Origin: Chitinophagaceae bacterium
GTDB lineage: Bacteria; Bacteroidota; Bacteroidia; Chitinophagales; Chitinophagaceae
DNA: 50,067 nucleotides
Assembly: GCA_022841365.1 (NCBI GenBank)
Contig: JALHRP010000026.1
Span: forward strand, 1-50,067
Direction of reading: 5' to 3'
The stretch's first letter is position 1; each line of letters begins with the position of its first letter. Positions 44,129-50,067 of the stretch are shown in pieces. The notes under the pieces were generated by a model. That model saw only the letters and a list, made by a program, of their open reading frames with translations. It was not told where the DNA came from and made no database searches. Made by a program: the position numbers and the translations under genes.

Positions 44129-45451
44129 TTAATCCAAACCGAAAATTCCTTTATTTAACACCTGCAGTGTTTTTGTTTTGTATGCTGCAGGAACCAGTAA
44201 GGACACGTTGTGCGGACTGCCGCCATAACTCACCATACGAACAGGTATATCAGCAATACTTTCAAACAGTTTGCGGAGTATATGTTCTGTTTGGCCAATT
44301 TCATTTCCAACAATACTTACAATGGCTTGTTCTTTATCCAGCTCAACCGTACCAAATGCTTCCAGCTCACGGATAATTTCTTTTAAAGAACTGTTATTAT
44401 CAATGGTTAAGGAAACAGCCACTTCTGATGTGGTGATCATATCAATGGAAGTGCGGTATTTTTCAAACACTTCAAATACTTTCCGTAAAAAACCATAAGC
44501 CAGTAACATGCGGCTGCTTTTTATTTTAATAGCAGTGATGCCGTCTTTTGCTGCTACTGCTTTTACACCAACACTACCGGCTTCTTCGGTGATCAACGTA
44601 CCTTTTGCATCGGGCTGCATGGTGTTGAGGAGTTTCACAGGAATTTTGTAATGCTGCGCCGGCCAGATAGATGCCGGATGTAAAATTTTTGCACCGAAGT
44701 ATGCCAGCTCTGCTGCTTCATCAAAACTCAACTGCTCAATGGCAACTGTTTTTTGTACAATGCGTGGATCGTTGTTGTGCATGCCATCAATATCGGTCCA
44801 TATTTCACACACACTTGCATTAATAGCTGCTGCAATAAGTGAAGCTGAATAGTCACTGCCGCCACGTTTTAAATTATCTACTTCGCCTCTTGCATTGCGG
44901 CTGATATAACCTTGTGTAATAAAAATCTTTTTGTCTTTATGCTGATTGAGCAACTGGCTCAACTTTACTTTAATGCTGCCGATCTGTGGTTCTTCGTACG
45001 TATCAATCGTCATAAAGTCCAGTGCAGGCAACAGCAAATGATCAATTCCTTTTTCTTCCAGGTAACAACTGAACATTTTTGTGCTCATCAATTCGCCCTG
45101 TGCAAGAATATCTTTATTCAATGCTTCGTTAAAAGAAATTTTCAGAATGATATTTAAAAATTCAAAATGCTCTGCAATAATTACTCTGCATGCATCCTTT
45201 GCTTCTTTTGTAACCAATAACTCACTGATGAAGTTTTGATAATGTGCATTCAGTTTATCAATCTGGTCTTTGGCTGCACCTCTTTCCCCCGCTGCCAGTG
45301 AGTTACCGATTTCAACCAAGGAATTGGTTGTGCCGCTCAATGCACTCAACACCACAATCTTTGGTTCTTCGTCTCTGGTAACAAGTGCTGCTACATCATG
45401 CATTCTTTCCGGTTTACCTACTGAGGTGCCGCCAAACTTCATCACTTTCAT
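44129..45451 (-). CDS. lysC: Aspartate kinase
   Basis: 440 residues. Catalytic N-terminal domain (MKVMKFGGTSVGKPERM, GGSDYSASLIAAA, EIWTDIDGM) phosphorylates aspartate, the first committed step to lysine, threonine and methionine. The C-terminal half holds two ACT domains (KAVAAKDGITAIKIKSS and IVSIVGNEIGQTEHIL), the sites of feedback inhibition in the lysine-sensitive class. It is monofunctional, with no homoserine dehydrogenase. A hairpin-rich repeat lies directly before the start, see separate entry. Confidence 0.95.
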   Translation of the reverse strand: MKVMKFGGTSVGKPERMHDVAALVTRDEEPKIVVLSALSGTTNSLVEIGNSLAAGERGAAKDQIDKLNAHYQNFISELLVTKEAKDACRVIIAEHFEFLNIILKISFNEALNKDILAQGELMSTKMFSCYLEEKGIDHLLLPALDFMTIDTYEEPQIGSIKVKLSQLLNQHKDKKIFITQGYISRNARGEVDNLKRGGSDYSASLIAAAINASVCEIWTDIDGMHNNDPRIVQKTVAIEQLSFDEAAELAYFGAKILHPASIWPAQHYKIPVKLLNTMQPDAKGTLITEEAGSVGVKAVAAKDGITAIKIKSSRMLLAYGFLRKVFEVFEKYRTSIDMITTSEVAVSLTIDNNSSLKEIIRELEAFGTVELDKEQAIVSIVGNEIGQTEHILRKLFESIADIPVRMVSYGGSPHNVSLLVPAAYKTKTLQVLNKGIFGLD

Positions 45452-45463
45452 AATTCTGATTTT

Positions 45464-45495
45464 GCCCCCATCCCCTGAAGGGGTGTTGATACACC
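45464..45495 (-). repeat. GC-rich hairpin repeat in the lysC leader
   Basis: On the minus strand a GGTGT-ATCA-ACACC hairpin is followed by CCCCTTCAGGGGATGGGGGC, ending about 12 bases before the lysC start. Short CCCC...GGGG elements of this kind are often dispersed in Bacteroidota genomes; here it is the only clear copy in the window. Confidence 0.55.
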
Positions 45496-45726
45496 TTCTT
45501 AAGCTGGGAAATTTTTAATTTATTTTGTCAACTATTGTAAATCCATTTTTCTTTTGTTGCGACGCACACTTGCACCGATGAATCTTCTTCATCATCCCCC
45601 CGCCATCTTGCATGTTGTGTAACAACTTATTTTTGCTGATTTGCAAAGTCAATAAGCTTCTTCATTTGTGCAGACACCGCAACTGTAATTCTTTTCTGAG
45701 CAGTCAATCGTTATTAGTCGGCGAAA

Positions 45727-46803
45727 TTAAAGATTGAGATTGAATTTTCGTCCAACTTCTGTCAAATCTTCTGTTACTGTATGTAATAAAGGAATCCCTT
45801 CTTTCATTCGTATTGCTTCAAACTCACGTTCAGGGTCACCGGGTATCAGCACTTTCTCATATCCTTCAATTGGTTTTGCATCTCTGAAACGGCGGATCCA
45901 TTGATCCATATCTTTTTTAAACTCCTCTGCTTTGCGAAATGCATCAATCCGCATGGCGCCTAAAAAATGCCCCAACCCTTTGCCGGGCTGGTTTTGCGGC
46001 ATAGGAACATATGCAGGAAACGGCGGCACCCATGGACCATAATTGGCACCGCTCAATACAGCAGAAAAAATATCAACAACAGAACCCAGTGCATATCCTT
46101 TATGACTTCCATGTTCTTTATCACTACCCAAGGGCAATAAAGCTCCTTTGTTTTTTAACGCATGCGCATCTGTTGTGGAATGACCTTCTGCATCCTGGAT
46201 CCAACCCATTGGTGCTTCCAGATTTTTGCGTTGCAGAATTTCCAGTTTACCATTGGCTGCAGTTGTTGTGGCCATATCTGCAACAAACGGTGGTTCGTTT
46301 CCTGCAGGCACTGCAACAGCAATTGGATTGGTACCGAGCATTCGTTCGTTTGAAAAAGTAGGCGCTACTAATGCCGAAGCATTGGTCATGGCCATACCGA
46401 TCATGTCGTGTTGCAAAGCCATCATTGCATGATAACCTGCAATACCAAAATGATTACTGTTTTGTACACTTACCCATCCGCTGCCCACTGCTTTTGCTTT
46501 TTCTATAGCAACCTGCATGGCAAATGGCGCAACCACCAAACCCAATCCACTATCTCCATCAACCACTGCAGTAGAAGGCGTTTCATGAATGATGCGGATG
46601 TTGGGCGTTGCATTGATTCGTTTGGCTTCCCACAAACGAACATAACCACTCAATCTTGCAACACCATGCGAATCAATACCTCTTATATCAGCCGCCAGCA
46701 ATGCTTTGGAAGCAGTTGCAGCATCTGCTTCACTGCAACCCATTGCAAGAAATACCTGCTGAGTAAAAGAAAATAAATGTTGGTAAGAAAATACTTGGTC
46801 CAT
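45727..46803 (-). CDS. Ldh/malate dehydrogenase family NAD(P)-dependent oxidoreductase
   Basis: 358 residues from the ATG at 46803, chosen because a perfect -7 element overlaps the alternative upstream ATG at 46827. Hallmark motifs: ALLAADIRGIDSHGVARLSGY, WVSVQNSNHFGIAGYHA, AMTNASALVAPTF and MLGTNPIAVAVPA, those of the malate/L-lactate/ureidoglycolate dehydrogenase family that is unrelated to classical MDH. The substrate (L-lactate, malate or a 2-oxo acid) cannot be read. Gene stands alone. Confidence 0.92.
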   Translation of the reverse strand: MDQVFSYQHLFSFTQQVFLAMGCSEADAATASKALLAADIRGIDSHGVARLSGYVRLWEAKRINATPNIRIIHETPSTAVVDGDSGLGLVVAPFAMQVAIEKAKAVGSGWVSVQNSNHFGIAGYHAMMALQHDMIGMAMTNASALVAPTFSNERMLGTNPIAVAVPAGNEPPFVADMATTTAANGKLEILQRKNLEAPMGWIQDAEGHSTTDAHALKNKGALLPLGSDKEHGSHKGYALGSVVDIFSAVLSGANYGPWVPPFPAYVPMPQNQPGKGLGHFLGAMRIDAFRKAEEFKKDMDQWIRRFRDAKPIEGYEKVLIPGDPEREFEAIRMKEGIPLLHTVTEDLTEVGRKFNLNL

Positions 46804-46824
46804 ACTGTTACAAAAAAAGAAACC

Positions 46825-46832
46825 CAAAATTA
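46825..46832 (-). promoter_or_regulatory. -7 element TAATTTTG before the Ldh-family gene
   Basis: Perfect TAnnTTTG match on the minus strand, 21 bases before the ATG at 46803. It decides that start over the ATG at 46827, which lies within it. Confidence 0.55.
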
Positions 46833-46956
46833 ATGATACAATTAAACGAGCGAACGAATGATGAAACTTGCATTACAGAAAAAAGTGATTGTAACCTTCC
46901 GGCCGTCAGACAGGCGCAAGAGTTGATGTTATAAAAAACAATGCCGGTATACAAAC

Positions 46957-46984
46957 ACTCATCACTGCTTACTCATCACTCATA
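46957..46984. repeat. Heptad array abutting the stop of the DUF3467 gene
   Basis: Plus-strand units ACTCATC, ACTGCTT, ACTCATC, ACTCATA, 7-base period; on the coding strand they read AGT-phased units (AGTGATG, AGTAAGC) starting at the stop codon. Confidence 0.75.
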
Positions 46985-47302
46985 CTAGGCTTGCGCTGTT
47001 GGTCCACCAAAATTGAGAGGGATCTGCATTTCTTCCAGATCACGGATAGATCCATTCGCCTGTTCAAAACGTTGAATATTCTCCGTAAGCGCTTTCATAA
47101 AACGCTTGGCATGTTGCGGTGTAAAAATGATTCTCGATTTCACTTTACTCTTGGGAGTGCCTGGCATTACGTTTACAAAGTCAATCACGAATTCTGCATG
47201 ACTGTGTGTAATGATGGCCAGGTTGGCATATTCACCTTCTGCTACTTCTTCTGTAATCTCAATATTGAGCTGATTGGGGTTTACATTTTGCTGTTCGTCC
47301 AT
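46985..47302 (-). CDS. DUF3467 protein
   Basis: 105 residues from the ATG at 47302; the upstream in-frame extension is not supported because a -7 element lies within it. It reads MDEQQNVNPNQLNIEITEEVAEGEYANLAIITHSHAEFVIDF, PGTPKSKVKSRIIFTPQHAKRFMKALTENIQRFE, the pattern of DUF3467, found in many Bacteroidota. Function unknown; small cytosolic protein. Confidence 0.9.
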   Translation of the reverse strand: MDEQQNVNPNQLNIEITEEVAEGEYANLAIITHSHAEFVIDFVNVMPGTPKSKVKSRIIFTPQHAKRFMKALTENIQRFEQANGSIRDLEEMQIPLNFGGPTAQA

Positions 47303-47320
47303 AATAATTAAGTTGAGTGA

Positions 47321-47328
47321 CAAATATA
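47321..47328 (-). promoter_or_regulatory. -7 element TATATTTG before the DUF3467 gene
   Basis: Perfect TAnnTTTG match on the minus strand, 18 bases before the ATG at 47302. Confidence 0.55.
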
Positions 47329-47583
47329 CAACCTGAGCGGCTGGGATGAAAGCAAAGAAACATAAACAACTTATTGAGATAAAAAAGAGGTCTTGTTGCA
47401 GTGAAACCGCATTGATAGGAAAATGGTTGAAACGCTCTTGCCGGTATTTCTCCACCCGTAACAGGCAATGCTGCCTCAACAAAAACAAGCATGCTTTAAC
47501 TGAGCAGGATCAAAACTTTGTTTGATTGTAATCAGCATTATTCAACTGTTGCAGGAGTAGCTTAGTTCAATAAAACCTGATAT

Positions 47584-48681
47584 ATGAATACACACATCAG
47601 TACAGAATTAAAAGAAGTGATGGAGGCGGTTCATTACCGCCCTGCCGTATCAATTATTCTCCCGTTTGAGGCTAAAATAAGTTTAAAAACAGAAGTTGCA
47701 CATGCATTGAAAGTGGCTGCAGATAAAGCCGGAACAGAAGTAATGAGTAATTACCCCGGCGAACTGGGCAGGATTGTAATGCAAAAAATTACCAACATCA
47801 TCAGCGGACTCAATTACGATACAGGCAAGAAAGGAATTGCTGTTTATGTATCGCCTGTATTTGAAAAAGTATTGTATTTAGATGTGCCGGCAGAAGCAAA
47901 AATCATCATTGATGAATCGTTTGAAATAAGAGACTTGCTGTACAGCAATCAGCAACAGTACAAATACCTTGCTCTTGTGTTAAGCAGCGGCGAAAGCAAA
48001 TTATTTCTCTGCAACAATACAATAATTGAAAAAATTGCAGGCAGTAAAGCAGAGAATGTGGAATTACCTGAAAATGATTTGCCTGAACGTGTAGCAAATT
48101 TTTCAACTCCGGGTGATCGTAAAGAAATACAGCTGGAGAAATTTATCCGCCATGTTGACCAAACACTTGAAGCTGCACTCAACAGCAATCCCTTTCCAGT
48201 TTTTGTAATGGGTGTTGAACGTGTAACCGGCCATTTCAGGCAAATAACCAAACACAGCAATGCTGTGATTGATTATATAAATGGCAGCTGCGAAGATCTC
48301 TCCATTTCACAATTAAGAGAAAAACTGGCACCGGCCGTCAGTGTCTGGAAAAGCAAACAACAAAAAGAATTACTCTTTCAACTTGAAGAAGCAGCCGGTA
48401 AGAAAAGACTTGCGGCCGGCATAGCAGATGTATGGAAGGAAGCCTTGCATCAAAAAGGCCGTTTACTGGTTGTAGAAAAAAACTATTTGCATCCGGCGCA
48501 GCACAGTGATGTGGAAGACAGGATTACGGAATTATCCGAACCGCATAACAGTTTTTCTTCTATCAGAGATGCTGTTGATGATGTAATTGAAAAAGTACTG
48601 CAGAACGGAGGCGATGTGGAGTTTGTTGATGATGGTGCATTAAAAAAATACAGAAGGATTGCACTCATCCGGTATTTCTGA
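47584..48681 (+). CDS. Bacterial eRF1-like (baeRF family) protein
   Basis: 365 residues. The three-part layout fits the bacterial archaeo-eukaryotic release-factor-like (baeRF) group: an N-terminal region with VSIILPFEAKISLKTEVAHALKVA, a middle domain around 150-270 (RHVDQTLEAALNSNPFPVFVMGVERVTGHFRQ) and a C-terminal eRF1 domain-3-like end (KGRLLVVEKNYLHPA ... EKVLQNGGDVEFVDDGALKKYRRIALIRYF). There is no obvious GGQ peptide-release motif, so it is not a termination factor. This group has been proposed to act on ribosomes during conflict or quality control. The assignment is made from pattern similarity only. Confidence 0.65.
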   Translation: MNTHISTELKEVMEAVHYRPAVSIILPFEAKISLKTEVAHALKVAADKAGTEVMSNYPGELGRIVMQKITNIISGLNYDTGKKGIAVYVSPVFEKVLYLDVPAEAKIIIDESFEIRDLLYSNQQQYKYLALVLSSGESKLFLCNNTIIEKIAGSKAENVELPENDLPERVANFSTPGDRKEIQLEKFIRHVDQTLEAALNSNPFPVFVMGVERVTGHFRQITKHSNAVIDYINGSCEDLSISQLREKLAPAVSVWKSKQQKELLFQLEEAAGKKRLAAGIADVWKEALHQKGRLLVVEKNYLHPAQHSDVEDRITELSEPHNSFSSIRDAVDDVIEKVLQNGGDVEFVDDGALKKYRRIALIRYF

Positions 48682-48842
48682 TTACAAAAAATATCAGCCG
48701 GCAGGGTAATTTATTTTGCTGCTGATGGCATCATAACTATAAAAACTACTGTTGATTTTATCTGACAAAAATCAAAATCCGTCATGACAACCTTCATGAT
48801 CTGTTCAATACAAAAGATGGAACTTGAACCATCAAACCTGTT

Positions 48843-49613
48843 ATGCTTAATTTATCCCGCACAAAGTTTTTTTTAGCAGAAGCCGGCGATACAGCCCGCT
48901 TTACAGGCCGTTTCTTTAAACAATGGTTTAAGCCGCAATACGAAGTCTCTGAATTTTTTCGCCAGTGCTATATTATTGGCTACCACTCTATGCCGCTGGT
49001 AGGATTAACAGCCTTTATTATGGGCCTTGTATTAACCATGCAGTTACGCCCCAGCATGATGGATTATGGTGTGGAATCACAACTACCTGCAATTGTAAGC
49101 ATTGCTGTAGTTAGGGAAATCGGTCCGGTTATTACGGCCTTGATCTTTGCAGGAAAAATCGGCAGCAGCATTGGGGCTGAACTTGGTTCAATGAAAGTAA
49201 CAGAGCAGATAGATGCTATGGAAGTAAGCGGTACAAACCCGTTTCGGTTTTTAGTGGTTACCAGAGTAATGGCAGCTACATGTATGTTACCGGTACTGGT
49301 GATGCTGGGTGATGCTATATCACTCTACGGCTCTTGGCTTGGGGTGAATATCCGTGGTAATACCAGCTTTGATTTATTCTGGACACAGGTGTTCGACAAT
49401 TTATCGTTTAAAGATGTGCTGCCTGCTTTCATCAAAAGTTTTTTCTTTGGTTTTGCCGTGGGCATCATCGGCTGTTATAAAGGATACAACAGCAGCAAAG
49501 GAACAGAAGGTGTGGGACGTTCAGCTAACTCTGCAGTAGTGGTTTCATCGGTACTTATTTTTCTGCTTGATTTACTTGCTGTACAAATAACAGATGTACT
49601 TGGATTTAATTAA
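48843..49613 (+). CDS. mlaE: MlaE-family ABC transporter permease
   Basis: 256 residues. An N-terminal amphipathic segment with FFRQCYIIGYHSMPLVGLTAFIMGLVLTMQ leads to the family core (ITALIFAGKIGSSIGAELGSMKVTEQIDAMEVSG and a final membrane pair near 190-250). MlaE permeases form inner-membrane complexes with MlaF that move phospholipids between the membranes and keep the outer-membrane lipid asymmetry. The matching ATPase gene follows 33 bases downstream. The rest of the system (MlaD etc.) would lie beyond the window. Confidence 0.93.
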   Translation: MLNLSRTKFFLAEAGDTARFTGRFFKQWFKPQYEVSEFFRQCYIIGYHSMPLVGLTAFIMGLVLTMQLRPSMMDYGVESQLPAIVSIAVVREIGPVITALIFAGKIGSSIGAELGSMKVTEQIDAMEVSGTNPFRFLVVTRVMAATCMLPVLVMLGDAISLYGSWLGVNIRGNTSFDLFWTQVFDNLSFKDVLPAFIKSFFFGFAVGIIGCYKGYNSSKGTEGVGRSANSAVVVSSVLIFLLDLLAVQITDVLGFN

Positions 49614-49646
49614 ACCGGCATTGAACAACTTTATACTATTGTACAA

Positions 49647-50067
49647 ATGAATGAAAACAGATTCATACCATCAGAGCAACTGTTGCAACATCCAACCAGG
49701 CCGGGCTACTACCCTTCCATCACTGAGAATAGAGAGAATATTGTTATTCGCACAGACCATTTGTGCAAATCATTTGGCAGCAACCATGTACTCGTTGATT
49801 TTACTATGCAGTTGCGTAAAGGTGAAACACTGGTGGTTATGGGCAAAAGCGGATCAGGCAAATCTGTATTAATTAAATGCATCATAGGATTGCTGGAGGC
49901 CGACAGTGGAACAATTGAAGTGCTGCAAACCTCTATGAATCAGATCAGCAATACGGATTTAGATAAAGTAAGAGCCAAAGTCGGGTTTCTCTTCCAGAGT
50001 AATGCGTTGTATGATTCTATGACGGTGAGAGAAAATTTGGAGTTCCCGTTACGGCGGCACTGGTTAA
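49647..50067 (+). CDS. mlaF: MlaF-like ABC ATPase, 3'-truncated by the window edge
   Basis: The frame is open to the right edge; 140 residues are visible. After an N-terminal extension of about 35 residues, the ABC core starts NIVIRTDHLCKSFGSNHVL. Walker A is MGKSGSGKSVL and the Q-loop region FLFQSNALYDSMTVRENLEFPLR, with the pattern of MlaF and other organic-solvent-resistance ATPases. It pairs with the MlaE permease 33 bases upstream. The signature, Walker B and H-loop are beyond the window. Confidence 0.92.
   Translation, partial: MNENRFIPSEQLLQHPTRPGYYPSITENRENIVIRTDHLCKSFGSNHVLVDFTMQLRKGETLVVMGKSGSGKSVLIKCIIGLLEADSGTIEVLQTSMNQISNTDLDKVRAKVGFLFQSNALYDSMTVRENLEFPLRRHWL

Noticed and set aside
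45452-45726. A lysine riboswitch before lysC
   Set aside because: No sequence resembling the conserved L-box core was recognised, and the region seems too short once the hairpin repeat is removed.
47303-47488. A longer DUF3467 protein starting at 47488
   Set aside because: The extension crosses a perfect -7 promoter element and has no similarity to the family; the short form is the usual size.

Overview
The window is an ordinary-looking chromosomal segment of a Bacteroidota bacterium, most likely a member of the Chitinophagaceae. This rests on the AT-rich composition, TAnnTTTG-type -7 promoter elements with almost no Shine-Dalgarno sequences, three secreted proteins with type IX secretion (T9SS) sorting tails (one type B gliding-motility tail, two type A tails), many small beta-barrel or lipoprotein genes, and family-typical proteins such as DUF3467, an Nramp-UspA fusion and a baeRF-like protein. 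I saw no rRNA, tRNA, insertion sequence, prophage or CRISPR array.

Layout. 1-2148: 3' three quarters of gcvP, closed by a perfect palindromic terminator. 2.2-12.7 kb: a T9SS type B adhesin-like protein, an amidohydrolase, a DoxX-like membrane protein, a small barrel-like protein, a dienelactone hydrolase, a GHL10-type secreted glycoside hydrolase-like protein, free methionine-R-sulfoxide reductase, a saccharopine-dehydrogenase-like reductase and a J-domain protein. 12.7-16.2 kb: a giant T9SS cargo protein with four cysteine-rich tandem repeats. 16.6-23 kb: a fasciclin lipoprotein, a Uup-like ABC-F ATPase, a thioesterase, an alpha-glucan-phosphorylase-like enzyme lacking the usual PLP lysine, RidA and a lipoprotein. 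22.9-25.6 kb: an MntR-type regulator followed by an Nramp transporter fused to a universal stress domain. 25.6-30.3 kb: envelope proteins, a membrane metallophosphoesterase and a UPF0173 hydrolase. 30.3-36.9 kb: ParA, Fmt, a LysM protein, RNase H, a YtxH protein and a UbiB-like kinase. 36.9-41.1 kb, minus strand: thyA, folA, an O-methyltransferase-like gene, a membrane protein and an rRNA cytosine methyltransferase. 41.3-47.3 kb: a lipoprotein, proline dehydrogenase, aspartate kinase, an Ldh-family dehydrogenase and DUF3467. 47.6 kb to the end: a baeRF-like protein, then a MlaE permease and a truncated MlaF ATPase.

The most unusual signal is a dispersed family of degenerate tandem repeats with a strict 7-base period, densest at 31-40 kb. 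Arrays sit against the stop codons of parA, folA, the LysM gene and the DUF3467 gene, in a few promoter regions, and in frame inside two conserved housekeeping genes (fmt, and rsmF twice). Those downstream of folA and the LysM gene share the coding-strand consensus AGTnnAA, and the one downstream of the DUF3467 gene keeps AGT at the same phase. A second pattern is that many genes have a -7 promoter element ending only 4-7 bases before the start codon, which predicts leaderless mRNAs. No known defence or mobile system is evident. All functional calls come from reading motifs by eye, with no database search.
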